Below are positions 1 through 11,454 of a stretch of 64,000 bases of DNA, piece by piece. The DNA is taken from the NCBI GenBank assembly GCA_963930645.1, contig OZ005659.1, forward strand, positions 157,232,034-157,296,033, read 5' to 3'. Each line of letters starts with the position of its first letter. The stretch's first letter is position 1. Both the position numbers and the translations under genes were made by a program. The DNA is from Salticus scenicus. Its lineage: Eukaryota; Arthropoda; Arachnida; Araneae; Salticidae. Below the pieces are notes generated by a model. It was not told where the DNA came from. It saw only the letters and a program-made list of their open reading frames with translations, and ran no database searches.

Positions 1-430
1 AGTATTTTAGTCATTCATATCATTCAGTACGTTTTAACAGTTTATTACTTGAGAAGTTTTAAAATAAATTCATACCAGTATAGCTTTCAAGATTAAAATT
101 TAACAATGAAACTCTCAAATTCTATTCAATATCAGTGACTAATCTGATCGTTTTGAACACTATAACTGAAACGAAATTTATAATAATACATTACGTAATG
201 CTTCAACGTGCAAATTCAAGTTCACTAGTCTATCAAAGGATTAAAACGCATCAAAACAATACCTGAATTTTGAAAATTATAGAACTGTTTCATGAGGTAT
301 TAATCCAATATCTACGAATACGTGTTGGATATTTATTAAATAAGTATGTTAATGTTGAATTACAGGAATTTCATAGACTGTCGCAAAACTATGTGAAATA
401 TATTTGGCTACACTGTAAACGAAAACGTCT
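1..430 (+). repeat. Dispersed repeat family A, copy 1
   Basis: This segment is non-coding and matches three later segments in the same orientation, near 35560, 37170 and 39470. Shared landmarks, in order, are TCATTCATATCATTC near the start, a stretch reading CTGAAACGAAATTTAT, AGGATTAAAA, and AATTTTGAAAAT followed by an ACTGTTTCAT block. Copies are diverged and contain small indels, so the family is old. No coding potential or terminal repeats are visible. It could be a fragment of an unrecognised transposon or the trace of segmental duplication. The left edge is cut by the window. Confidence 0.75.
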
Positions 431-760
431 TAAATTCAGTTTAAAAAGTGTCTTAAACGGATGGTCATTTTTTAAGCGAAAAAAAAAGTGTCTTACTTTT
501 TTAGACAACTTTCCGCATCTGAAATTGAGACATTGCAGATGTCTTAAAACTCCGCCATCTTTTTTATGTTTTGAAACATCGCCATGTTAGGCTTAAAAGA
601 TCTGCCATTTTTAAAGCTTTTTAATAAATAAATAAATAACGGTGGTGGTGGTGTGGTGATTCTGATTTTCTGTTTAAAACATATTTTATAATATTCTAGA
701 GCATTGGTAAAATATAATAATAATAATAATTTAAAAAAAAAATACATATATATATACACT

Positions 761-832
761 AGCCCCTGGAATCGAACTCACAATCTTCACTAACGTAGAC
801 GGACGCTCTTGCCAATTGCACCACGACTTCAC
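761..832 (-). repeat. tRNA-Arg-like SINE head
   Basis: Read on the minus strand, this contains a pol III A-box-like TGGTGCAATTGG (812-823) and a B-box GAGTTCGATTCC (768-779) at tRNA spacing. The seven-base loop CTACGTT would carry anticodon ACG, that is Arg. Two of five anticodon-stem pairs and most of the T-stem pairs are broken, so it is not a working tRNA. It is best read as the promoter head of a tRNA-derived SINE or a tRNA pseudogene. The flanking (TA)n and A-rich tract on the left would fit a SINE tail. Confidence 0.6.
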
Positions 833-939
833 ACAGAAATTTGCGATAATATATGCTGTAATATTCGCGAAATGGATTGTAGTGTTAAAATATAACTTGT
901 ATTTTTTCCCTTAAAACTTTCGAGATTAAACCCAGCTAA

Positions 940-1190
940 AAAATGTCTGCAGAAAATCTTAAAAAAAAAATGCAGACCATTTGAAGGTATTTGGAACATA
1001 GTTATTTGCAAAAAATCTACAAAATAAATCTGCAGAAATTCTGCAAAAGAAAGTTGAAGAGAATTTGAAGGTATTTGGAACAACTTATCTGCAGAAAATC
1101 TGCAAAAGAAACATTGCAGATAATTTGAAGGTATTTGGAACATTTGTCTGCAGAAAATCTGCATATAAAAAGGTGCAGATAATCTGAAGG
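940..1190. repeat. Minisatellite, about 60-bp unit
   Basis: The phrase GAAGGTATTTGGAACA recurs at about 983, 1067 and 1127, and GAAGGTA again near 1185, giving periods of 84, 60 and 58 bp. Each unit also has CTGCAGAAAATCTGCA, itself a short palindrome around a PstI-like CTGCAG. The last unit runs directly into the left arm of the large palindrome that follows, and the right end of that palindrome carries the inverted form of the same phrase. The array and the palindrome therefore probably belong to one element. Confidence 0.8.
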
Positions 1191-2045
1191 TACTAAAACT
1201 TTTTAACCGGTACTTTTAGGCTTTTAATCCTGTGAATCTTTCGCTCAGGAGCCCCCACATCCTCACATAGGGAAGACCTACACAGTCGACGCTGGTTCTT
1301 GGAGTGTTTTTTCTCTCAGTGTTTGTCGCTTCTTCGATGGGGGTAACGCCCATGTTGTCAACGTTTGCTTTATTGGGCTCGTTTGCCAGCATTCACAAAA
1401 ATAGTACTTTTAATGATTTCAAATTTTTATGATAAAAACCATAAGTTGGGCTTTTACAGTGCAATTTTTTTTTAAGTAATTGAATATTATGTTAATATTT
1501 TCGGTCTGGGCGTTTTTAGCTAATGCTGTGGGTAGTGTATTTTTCTTAAACTTAATATTTGAGAAAGTGCTTTATTTATTATACTACTAAATTTTCGCTT
1601 GTTACATAACAAGCGAAAAATTAGCAGCAGAATAAAGCACTTTCTCAAACATTAAGTTTAAGAAAAATATACTACCCACAGCATTAGCTAAAAATAACGC
1701 TCAGACCGAAAATATGAACATAATATTCAATTACTTAAAAAAAAAAAATCGGACTACAAAAACCCAACTTATGGTTTTTATCATAAAAATTTTAAATCAT
1801 TAAAAATACTAATTCTCTGAATGCTGGCAACGAGCCTAGTAAAGCCAACGTAGACAGCATGGGCGTTTCCCCATCGAAGAAGCGACAAACACTGAGAGAA
1901 AAAACACTCCAAGAACCTACGTCGACTGTGTAGGTCTTCCCTATCTGAGGATGCGGGGGGTCCTGAGCGAAAGATTCACAGGATTAAAAGCCTAAAAGTA
2001 ACGTTGGTTAAAAAGTTTTAGTACCTTCAGACTATCATCTGCACC
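1172..2045. mobile_element. Large foldback (palindromic) element
   Basis: Two arms of about 430 bp are near-perfect reverse complements about a centre at 1605/1606 (GCTTGTTACATAACAAGC). The ends read GGTGCAG (1172) and CTGCACC (to 2045). Matching landmarks are AGGCTTTTAATCCTG against CAGGATTAAAAGCCT, and GTGTTTGTCGCTTCTTCGAT against ATCGAAGAAGCGACAAACAC. No open frame of note is present. The four-base spacer and high arm identity are typical of foldback elements or MITEs with very long inverted repeats. An inverted duplication is the alternative. Target-site duplications were not found. Confidence 0.85.
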
Positions 2046-2219
2046 TGTGTAGCAGTCACCATCAGAATTTTTGCGTGTAAAAGTGATATTATAAATGGCG
2101 GTATCTAAGGGGTTATTTTTTTTAAATACCTTAGCTTAGATTTCCCTTAGATACCTCTTGGAGTTTATCAAATCCTTTTTACACTCGAAAATTCCGATGA
2201 TGGCTGCTACATAGGTGTA
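2042..2219. mobile_element. Small foldback MITE
   Basis: The ends CACCTGTGTAGCAGTCACC and GGCTGCTACATAGGTG are inverted copies of each other. The arms continue inward through TTTTTGCGTGTAAAA against TTTTTACACTCGAAAA and GGTATCTAAGGG against CCCTTAGATACC. The total is about 175 bp with no coding capacity. It abuts the large palindrome exactly. The neighbour may have inserted beside it, or both may be parts of one composite foldback. Confidence 0.75.
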
Positions 2220-3649
2220 ACAAAGCAAAATATCCACAGTAGATATAGATAGTACAAGAATTTTTCATCAGACATATAGTTTAACAAAAATACCACAGCA
2301 TTGCCTAAAAACTGCCTAGATCGAAAATATTAACATCAAATTTAATAATTAAAAAAAAGTTAATAATTTTTGCATAATTATTAGCTAAAAAAATTGTATA
2401 GTAAACACAGATGCATCCCGAAATATAATAACTTGAATTTGACTTTTTCACACAAGTTTTTATTCCTGTAAAATATAAACTGTAGAAGTTTTAGATCTTT
2501 TTAAAATTAATCTTTGAAAATAAAAAATAAAGCATGTTAAATGTAAGTCACATTTACTGTAATACATGAAAAACAAAAAAAATAAAAAACTATGTTTGTA
2601 AATATTTTATTTCTTATTTTCAAAGACAATTTAGTATAATTTATATCATATTAAAAATATAAACGAACATACTGAATGTGCAGAAAGAACATATTGAATT
2701 CAAAAAATAAGTAAATTAAAATAATATTACAATTAAAAAAAAAAAAAAAGACGAGATAAATTTTTCAAAATTTATTTATCGAATATTATTATAATTAAAC
2801 ATTCAATTGTAAAATATATCACTTTTCTTTTTTCCCAAAATAATGAAAATTATATTTTTTTCTCCATTAATTATTCCTAATAAATGTGAAATTTTTTTTA
2901 ATGCCTAACCATCACTTTGTTTAACAAAATAATAACGATGATAATAATAATAACAAAAAAGAAATTTTAATATATTTCAAATTTAAAACATAAGTGAAAC
3001 ATATACTTTTTTAAAATACGTAAATCGCATATCCTCGATTTAAATATTTATTTAACATTTTTTTTCTTTATATAAACATGTTTATAACTGCTTCAGAAAA
3101 TAATAATAATAATATCAAAAATGTTTACACACCTCATGTATTACTTTTCTTCAGCTTAGAAGTTAGCAGGCAGACAGAAATGAAGCATCAAGAAAACTCA
3201 TTTACACATATAATTTTTTTTTTTTTAAATAAATAATGATTATCTGCAAATGAGTCCAACTAATCATGTCTTTCTCGTCATATCTGAATATTCGCATTAT
3301 TTCTTCTGCTACTTCTAACTCTAAACTTTTTCTTCTACAAAATTTTTGTCTAGTTTCCGTATTTATGAAATATCTTTGCAAAATAAATAAATAAAATGGG
3401 GGTAAATTGACACCTGCAAACTTATTTATCGCGTAAATAAACAAAATATCTTCAATCTCAAAATAAATAAATAAAAATGAAAAGTAGTAAATCCACATAC
3501 CACTTTACATTCATTCTACTGCTAAAAAGAAATATTTAAAATGGCTCTACATTATACAAAATTGCTGATTTTAATACTTGTAAAATTAAAATGAAATATT
3601 TAATATCTTTTTAACGAAAAATAGTAACGTATAAAAAGAAAAATGATAA
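2220..3649. other. AT-rich stretch, no gene seen
   Basis: The stretch is strongly AT-rich with A-runs near 2730-2750 and short (AAT)n tracts around 2940-2960 and 3100. The minus-strand frame at 3202-3498 has no start context, no domain and biased Phe/Ile/Tyr content typical of AT-rich chance frames. I see nothing that supports a gene or a named repeat here. Confidence 0.6.
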
Positions 3650-5014
3650 TCTGGTGTGTCACTCACACGACTTTCTCTAACCCTGAAATTTAATAGTATA
3701 AATACAGGTTGGAGATAAGGAGGTAAGATAACGAGTACTGTCATGTAAAACTATGTTAAACAATTCAAATTAGGCTTCGGAAGAGTTTTATAGGATAATT
3801 AGTTCTGTGGTCAACACCCCGTTTCATTAATGCACCTACATTTATATAGAATTTAATTCCGTTATTAAAATTAAAAGTTTACTTAAAATAATACAGACAA
3901 TTTTTACACGCAACATTCATTGAAACTTTTCAATCTTGATCAAACTTTTCCCGTAACAAACTTCTATTAACTTCAAAATACAACATTTGGATCTCCTGAA
4001 ATTATTCGTTTTTAAGTTATTGTAAGAGACACAAAGATCAAACGTTAACAAACTTGACTACGGTAATCAGGAAGTCTCAGAATGTGTATATATAACAAAA
4101 AACAAGCGATGAATATTTAGCTTAAAACATACATTATTTACCATATCTCTATGAGGAATTTATTACAATTCCTTAACAACTTTTCTGGAAATGGTAAATT
4201 AATTAGTAAAGCACATCCACTAACAACAAATAACTAGTGTGTTGTAGCCACCACATGACTTTCTTCTATATTTTCCTATACAAATTCACTCAGTAAAAAT
4301 AATTTATTAAAATTATTATTTAAAAAAAAATATCTTCCATGATAATGCAGACGATTTTCATATTAGAGAAGTCGTATAACACTAAAAATCAAAAAAAGTT
4401 CAATATTCTCATATTACATTAAAAAAAATTTTTTTTTTTTTTTGGTAAAAATGAAAAAAATTCATAACTTTATTTTAAATTATCGCAGATCGATGGTTCA
4501 ACCATTCGTTTTAAAGGTATTGGCGAGCTCTTTTGAAAGATACCCATCATGAAAATGTACTCCCCTCGAGGGGGACTTCCACCGGCGAGGCTCCTACATA
4601 CACAAAAAAAATTTCCCAGTTGACCATCTCTATTACAAAATATATATATTCGCTTCATTTGGTTTTGTGCAGTCTATAGATGGTAAACTCTACTTTCCTG
4701 CAATTTTCCCCATAGACGTAATTTATTTGAATATTTTTGAGTGTCCCTGTACACGAACCATTTACTTTATCTCAACGAAAAGCTTAATGTAGCATCCCTA
4801 TATGATACACATTTAGAATACCAAGTTTCGAATTTCTGCTTCTATTTGTTCTTGAGATATGCTGATAACAGACAGACACACACAGACAGACCATTCGCTA
4901 AAAACATGATTTTTGTATTCAGTGGACCTCAGAACATGTAAATATAACAAAAACTCACTTTCGAAAATTTGACTCTAAAATAATACTTTCTCTACCTTAT
5001 GGGTAAGAGAAAGT
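3650..5014 (+). mobile_element. Repeat family D, copy 1 (TCTGGTGTGTC start)
   Basis: The copy begins A|TCTGGTGTGTCACTCACACG, contains a small GTGTG/CACAC hairpin, and ends with GGTAAGAGAAAGTA. The end is an inverted form of the ACTTTCTCTTACC-like motif near the start. It matches the adjacent copy at 5021-6004 along nearly its whole length, apart from about 400 bp around 3880-4330 present only here. Internal landmarks are GATGGTTCAACCATTCG, a GGGGACTTCCACC-like G/C patch and a run of CAGACA repeats near the end. No protein is encoded. The A|TC start resembles Helitron 5' ends, but no CTRR 3' end was found, so the class is open. Confidence 0.7.
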
Positions 5015-5020
5015 AAATAA

Positions 5021-6004
5021 TCTGGTGTGTCACTCACACGACTTTCTCTTACCGTGAAATTTAATACTATAAATACAGATTGGAGATTAAGAGGTAAGAT
5101 AACGAGTACTGTTATGTAAACCTATGTTAAACAAATCAAATTAGGCTTTGGAAAAGTTTTATATGATAATTATTTCTGTATGAGGGGGGGGGGGCTACCG
5201 CCCCCCTCACCCCGTTTCATTAATGCACCTACATTTATGTAGAATTTAATTCGGTTATTAAAAAAATAATTATGTTATTAAAATTTAAAAAAATTATCTT
5301 TTATGATAATGCAGAGGATTTCCATATTAGAGAAGTAGTATAACACTAAATATTAAAAAAAAAAGCTTCCATTTTAATCTCAATATTTAAAAAAAAAAAA
5401 AAAAAAAATCTTTTTTTTTTTTTTTTTCGTTAAAGGTAAAAAAATCGATAATTTTGTTTTAAATTATCACAGATTTATAGTTCAACCATTCGCTTTAAAG
5501 ATATTGGCGAGCTCTTTTGAAAGATACCCATCATAAAAATTTACTCCCCTCATGGGTGGGCCTTCCCCCCAAGGGGGGGGGGAGGCGATGCTCCTACATA
5601 CACAAAATTTTTTCCCCAGTTGACTATCTCCAGTACATAAAATATTTTTTCGTTTCATTTGATTTAGTGCAGTCTATAGATGTTAAACTCTACTTACCTG
5701 CAATTTTCCCCACAGACGTAATGTATTTGAATACTATTGAGTGTCCCTGTACACGAACCATTTGCTTCATCTCAACGGAAATCTTACTGTAGCATCCCTA
5801 TATGATACACATTTAGAATACCGAGTTTGAAAATTCTGCTACTATTTGTTCTTGAGATAGCTAATAACAGACACACAGACCATTCGCTAAAAACATGATT
5901 TTCGTATTCAGGGAACCTCAAAACATGTAAATATAACAAAGACTCACTTTCGAAAATTTTACCCTAAAACAATACTTTCTCTACCTTATGGGTAAGAGAA
6001 AGTA
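5021..6004 (+). mobile_element. Repeat family D, copy 2 (tandem)
   Basis: It has the same start (TCTGGTGTGTCACTC) and the same end (CTTATGGGTAAGAGAAAGTA) as the copy to its left, in the same orientation and only six bases away. It lacks the roughly 400-bp inner segment of copy 1. It has a homopolymer G run plus its complement near 5185-5210 (GGGGGGG then CCGCCCCCC), able to form a short hairpin, and long A and T runs near 5390-5430. The 91-codon frame at 5517-5792 is a read-through of repeat sequence. A diverged start occurs again at 41913. Confidence 0.75.
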
Positions 6005-7300
6005 AAAATGCTGCGTCACATTTTATTAAGATTAAATTATTATTATTATTATTAACGTAGTTGTTGAAAGTTTTTTTTTTTTTTTTTTTTTTTTTAAAGC
6101 TATAGCTGTAAATACATGTTCTAACAATTTACGAACTACGATGATATGAAAATAAAATAAACAAACAGTATATATATATATGTACTCGTAATATTTTTAT
6201 AGCATATATTTAAGTAAAGCAGAAAAAAAAGTAAATAAATAAATAAAGAATAAGGATATTGGGAAATAGACATAAACGAATGCTAATTTGTGATACATAT
6301 TATTAACAATGTCAATATAACAATGCTACATAGACTTTAAAGTACAACCTAAGAAAATTTAAAGTTTTCAGTAAGTATTAGCAAACTTACCTATCTAGAC
6401 TTTATAAATATGGAACTAAAGCGCCATTTTTTTTAATGTCGCAACAAGAAATCTGTCCTTTTTTTTCGTTTGAATGAATGGCAGATAGAGAGAACGTAAT
6501 TGCATGGCATTATTTCACTTTAATTATTCACAGTAATATGAAAATCAAAAATTTTTTTACAGTGTAACAAATTACAAATCAAGATCTCTTGATTACTTTA
6601 CTGTCAGTTTACGAGTTTACGTTACAATGCATTTAGCGGAAGCAGTAGCAAACGTTTAAAAGTTTCGGTTTGAAGTTTGAAGCTCATTTGTTCTTATTCG
6701 CGCATCTGAATCACCTGACAGTTTGACGTCATAGTAAAGGTCGAAACAGGAAATTGAAGAACTGATACAGAAGCCACTAATGTGCAGATTATATAGTTTA
6801 AATGCAGAAAACTCTTGATTCCGCAATTTAACAGAGCATTTTAGTTAATCTTCACATTAACGAATTTCGAGCTTTAAGGGTAACATTTGTACTAATTAAT
6901 TGCTTTTCCTTTTTTAACAATTGCTGCTACATTAAATAAATAATTCAAAAATTATTTAAATTCGACCTCTGTAAGTGACAAAATAAGATTTTTTAAAATA
7001 CAAATTATGAATTTATAAATAATATTATAGATAATAAATATTATCATAAATAAATAATAATAATAATAAATGATATTAATGATATAAATTAAAAAATGAT
7101 ATTAATGATAATAACAAAAAAAAAAAAAAAAAAAAAAAACAGCTTACTTTTACCAATATTCCATACAATAAATTTTGTAACATGTTATACAACATATCTC
7201 AATATTTTTGAAAATCTACTACTGTTTTAAATTTTAAATCACAGCTTTGCAATTATTTATTCATTTATTTATTTTTAATTTAGTAACAGATAGTAATAAC
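6005..7300. other. AT-rich stretch with microsatellites, no gene seen
   Basis: It contains (ATT)n near 6040, a T run at 6070-6095, (TA)n near 6170, (AATA)n near 7040-7080 and an A run near 7115-7140. The part between about 6590 and 6790 is less A/T-biased and carries a CRE-like octamer, listed separately. No coding frame or repeat end was recognised. Confidence 0.6.
6724..6731. promoter_or_regulatory. CRE-like palindrome TGACGTCA
   Basis: An exact TGACGTCA lies in a short patch with more C/G than the surroundings (CGCGCATCTG about 25 bp upstream). The octamer is the canonical CREB/ATF binding site. In isolation, with no gene nearby, it may well be chance, and I give it little weight. Confidence 0.2.
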
Positions 7301-7309
7301 CTACCTAAT

Positions 7310-7910
7310 CAGGATGACTGTTAATTTTCCTGTAATAACCACGTAATACATGATAAAGCATATTTAAAATGGTTTTAGGTAACAATTTTCAAGAAAATCG
7401 TTAGAGCCGTTTTTGAGATACCAACTTTTATCAAAACTTGGCATATTCAATTAATGACCGGAAAACAATAATTACATACAAAAGTATACATAAAAGGGAG
7501 TTATTATGGCGAGTTTGAAAAAAAAAAAATACGTACAGCCGTTTTCAAAGAAACGCACTTGCAAAACCTGAATTTCAGCTATTTATACAGGGTGCCTATC
7601 AATTTTCCTCAACTAACCAATTATATCTTTAGAAAGGCCATCTAATAGAGTGTTTACAGAGAAAATTTGAAGAAAATCGTTAGAGCCGTTTTTTGAGATA
7701 CGGACTTATAGTCCTACTTCCGGTTTCCGATGTCCCACTTCCGGTTTCCCAGTTTTCACCAAAATTTGGAAAATTCACTTGTTTACCAGACCTGTCTCAA
7801 TTCTGAAGTTTCGTAGTTTCTTTATTAGTTTCGGAGATATGATAGTCAGAAGATTCCCCACACACATACACGCACACACGCACACACATACACTGAACAA
7901 TTGAAGAATG
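7310..7910 (+). repeat. Duplicated fragment with GTTAGAGCCGTTTTTGAGATA motif
   Basis: Two related blocks (about 7310-7465 and 7585-7810) share TTTTCAAGAAAATCGTTAGAGCC-type sequence, each preceded by a phrase like CTATCAATTTTCCT and followed by CAAAATTTGGAAAATTCA. The second block adds two copies of an ACTTCCGGTTTCC phrase (near 7720 and 7738) and then a run of CACACA repeats at 7858-7895. The second block starts with ACAGGGTGCC, reminiscent of a transposon end. No protein is visible. It is probably part of a non-autonomous mobile element of unknown class. Confidence 0.5.
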
Positions 7911-8019
7911 TTTGGGAAAATGTTATTCTCGTGAAGGAGGATTTATTTATTTTATTTTATTTTATTTATTTATTTATTTATTTGAGGGGGGGGGAGCGGG
8001 GGTAAAAAAATAATAGTTA

Positions 8020-8245
8020 AAATTTCCGTTAATAGAGGGCGCGATACATGATCAAATCTCACATTTCCATGAAAAATTATATGTATTTGCATTCCTTAAG
8101 TGTCTGGTATCACCACAGATTAAATTTTGCAAACGAGTTAGAAAACCGCTAACTGCAGATTCAAGAGGTGGATATTACCTGAGAGAAAACGTCTTCTCCA
8201 ATAACGTTTCATCCACCAAGTCGGCATCGCTATTTCTTAGTAAGT
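8020..8245 (+). mobile_element. Internal fragment of the 57.7-kb MITE family
   Basis: This block matches the interior of the element at 57745-58330: GAGGGCGC, CATGAAAAATTAT, GCAAACGAGTTA, GAAAACGTCTTCTCCAATAACG and CCACCAAGTCGGCATCGC all appear in the same order there. The terminal inverted repeats seen at 57.7 kb are absent here, so this is a truncated copy. Two copies in one 64-kb window suggest a high copy number in the genome. Confidence 0.75.
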
Positions 8246-8589
8246 AAGTCAAAATATAAAAGTTTTAGATTTTTAAAGCATCTGATTTATTCTCTACAAC
8301 TTTTATATTAGTTTGTTTAAGGAGAAAAAGTAGCCTGTTAGGGTTCATTGGTTTCACTGTGAAACCATAAATTTCTGGAAAATAAAAAATGCTATTTTTT
8401 TTTTTTTTTTTTTATTTATATATTTGTGATCAAAGATGCATCTAAAAATCATTTTTTAAATTATTTTCACAATTTCCAAAAGGAAATATGTAGTGAACTT
8501 TAAAGGGTTAACACGAAATTCGAAGCTTTTATTGAAATATTGAGTAAATTCCTTATTAAACAGAGATTTAATTTATTTAACATTTAATA

Positions 8590-9375
8590 AATTTTAATTT
8601 TGAGAGCTTAATGAAATTTTTTTGAAACTTAATTAAACTTTATATTTAATAGATCCGGTCTTATAAATTTAACTTCATGAAAATAACATGCTTCGCATGT
8701 AAAATTTTAATATACGTTTTAATTTCTTCTTTTAATTTCTAACTTTCAATTTCTAACTTTTAACCTAGCATTTTGTTGAACTCTAAGAATATCATCTAAT
8801 AACTGAATTATTTAGAAAATCTATGTAAAAATTTTAAATGTATGTATAAAATGTTTAATAGATGAAGACGTTTTTGTTTTTGAAAAGGAGGTTATGAGTG
8901 CTTTTCAAATGATGAATCTCCTAGACTTATGAAGGTTATTAATATCAAATCCTTGTTGACTCTAAGGAACATCTTTTAAACTTTTCTTGACAGTAAATAT
9001 TTGTTGAAGGTTATAAATTTCGCTTTCATAAAATAAGACATTAAATAAAGAAAAGTTGCAATAAAACGTATTGATTATTTTTCCTTTTGCTTTAACATGT
9101 TTATATCCCAGTATTTAGAAATTTTAGATATATTTTTCGAAATAAATAAAAATTGTTTATGACTGCTGATTTTTTTTCATAGATAGGAATATTCTTACAT
9201 TTCTCATATCGGAATATTTTTACTTTTTTATAAGAAAATCTGGTTTAGAAATGCATGTTTTTAAAAGTTGATTGATTGTAGGTTTTATAATATGCTTCAT
9301 GTTTGGCCTATTTATTCATTTATGTGTTAACCCTCACGAATAAAATGTTTAAAAATATATTTCGTTTGTTTTTCT
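8590..9375 (+). repeat. Dispersed repeat family B, copy 1
   Basis: About 800 bp match the final kilobase of the window (63185-64000) in the same orientation. Shared landmarks are TGAAAATAACATG, AGATGAAGACG, ATGAATCTC, TGACAGTAAATATTTGTTGAA, GATATATTTTTCGAAATAAA and TATGTGTTAACC. A third, more diverged copy lies at 10620-11110. The copies differ by many substitutions and small indels. No open frame is conserved. It may be a long dispersed repeat or the remnant of segmental duplication. Confidence 0.8.
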
Positions 9376-9474
9376 TTGTTAAATAAATTCTGTTTAGGTT
9401 GTTTTCTAAAGAAAATTATTATTATTTTTAATTTATCGCATATTGTTATATATATTTTAAATACGGTAGGCGAT

Positions 9475-9888
9475 CCAGTGATTGGCATGCTCCAGTAATT
9501 GACATCTATCCTGAAATAATCAATAAATAAGAAAAATAAGAAAATCATATATTATATATATAAGAATTTTAATATTTTATGTCAAACACTGGAGCATAGA
9601 GTGCTAATAACTGGTAAAATGAATAACTAGCAGTGTCAAACACTGGAACATAGGATGCCGATTACTAATAAAAGGAAAAATTGGCAGTGTTAATTGCTGG
9701 AACATTGAGTGGGTGTCAAATAAAAATTTATAAAGAAAATAATGGTTATCAAATGTATATATTTTAACATATATGTGGTTCTGAATGTCTTTCATGCCAT
9801 ATGCATTAACTTAAGATTTCTAAATATATTTTCTGATGACTGGAACATTAAAAACATCAAAGATTGCTCTAAAAGTGTCAATCACTGG
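9475..9888 (+). mobile_element. MITE with CCAGTGATTG ends and 54-bp internal repeats
   Basis: The ends CCAGTGATTGGCA (9475-9487) and TGTCAATCACTGG (9876-9888) are inverted repeats. Inside, GTCAAACACTGGAGCA recurs in variants at 9581, 9635 and 9689, exactly 54 bp apart, each echoing the terminal motif. An inverted copy of the whole unit lies near 41529-41893. The element has no coding capacity. Repetition of the end motif inside the element resembles subterminal transposase-binding sites. The class is not identifiable from the ends alone. Confidence 0.65.
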
Positions 9889-9889
9889 T

Positions 9890-10619
9890 GTACTTACCCT
9901 ATCTGTATAATTTTAAGCGAAAATAATTTATTTTGCATATAAGGTGTATTTTGATCTAGAATTTTGAAAAAATGTATTAAAAAAAATGTCGAAGTTCGTC
10001 CTTTTTTTCATGCAGTCGCCATTTTGCGATTTTTCCCCCTTATGAAGGAGTTATAACAACATTGTTATTAATTAAGATTATTATTTAAATTTTATTCCAG
10101 ATGACCAGGGACTGCAATCGTTTTAACCAGAACACACATATCCTTTTCTTTACCTCTCATTTTACCAGTTTAGAAATTTCTTAATTCTAATTTTTTTGTA
10201 TATTTTTAAAATATCAATAAATATCATGTAAAAAAATGAATAGTAAAAAATTATTATTATTATTTTTAAACAGAGCTCAACAAAACACCCAAAATTTATG
10301 CTACAAAACCCCAATACCCCATTAAAAAGAATTTGAGCAGTATACATTATTTATCTAATACTGTTGAAAAATAAATATAACAAACATAACAAAATATAAT
10401 TATTATAGAAATTTTATCTGATTGCGCTAGATCATACAGAATACTATTTAGTTTAAAACCACGAATAGGTATAGCTGTAAAAATTTATTTAATGTAAACT
10501 CTGTTAAATGGTTTACTTATTTGTTTTTTTTTAAATTTAAATCTTGATTTTTTATTAATTTCCTTATATTCTTCATGACAATAAATAATGAAAATTGATT
10601 ACCGTAGAAATGCCTTAAA
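9890..10619. other. AT-rich stretch, no gene seen
   Basis: Only short frames rich in Ile, Phe and Lys are present, with a (TTA)n patch near 10242-10265. The sequence has no repeat partner that I recognise in the window. I see nothing to annotate. Confidence 0.6.
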
Positions 10620-11110
10620 ACGGAGATGAAATAATAATTTATAAGAAATTTTTTAATGTTTATATCAAATCGAAAGTATGAGAACAGTTTTAATTTTGAA
10701 AGAGATTATAGATGTTTATCAGATGAAGAATGTTCCACAATTCCCTGTTAACTTTAAAGAACATCTTTTAACCTTTTCTTGACAGAAAATGTTTGATGGA
10801 TGTTATAAATTTCCCATACACAAAATGAGGCATTAAAAAAAAAAAAAAAAAAAATGGAATAAAACATGTTTTTTTTTTTTTTTTTTTTTGGTTCTTTAAC
10901 ATGTTTATGTGTGCAGCAATAGTAAATAAGATAATTTATGTTTTTTTTTTAAATAAACTGTTTATGACTTCAGTTTATAGGTAGATTTTTTATGTGATTT
11001 GGGTTGAACTTTCATGAGAATATCTGGTTCAGAAATATAAAAAGAAACAGCTTTTAAAAAATTATGTTCTAAAATAAAATGTAGACTTTTTAAAAAGGAT
11101 TCTACAACTG
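10620..11110 (+). repeat. Dispersed repeat family B, diverged copy
   Basis: It shares, in order, ATGAAGAATGTTC, TAACTTTAAAGAACATCTTTTAA, CTTTTCTTGACAG, a T-run then CTTTAACATGTTTAT, TAAACTGTTTATGACT, and AGAATATCTGGTTCAGAAA with the copies at 8590 and 63185. It is shorter and more diverged than either, so it belongs to an older duplication. No coding signal is present. Confidence 0.65.
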
Positions 11111-11454
11111 CTGTGTGTTTATTGATTTATTGATTTACTCATACACGTACTTTCATGTATAGAACTCAAGGATTGAGATTGGTTCTGTAAAATGTATAAA
11201 AAATTGGTGACAAATAATGAGTTATAAGAAAATAATAAAAGCAAATGCCCGTGTGTCTGTCTGGTTGTACAGCTATGTAGTTAGTGATTATGTGCCACAG
11301 TATTGAATAAATTAGAAAATGGGTTGAATAACATAGCAAACGATGGCAATGAAAAAAAAAATCTAAACTAGTTGTTGAGATATTAATTAAAACATCAACG
11401 AAACCACAAATAAAATCATAGTTTAATCGTCGAGCAAACCTCTGGGAGTCATTC

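Noticed and set aside
761..832. A possible functional tRNA-Arg(ACG)
   Set aside because: The A and B boxes are good, but the anticodon and T stems have several mismatches. A SINE head or tRNA pseudogene fits better.
6724..6731. A CREB-site promoter for a hidden gene
   Set aside because: One octamer without a nearby frame or TATA box is not enough. It is listed only as a low-confidence site.
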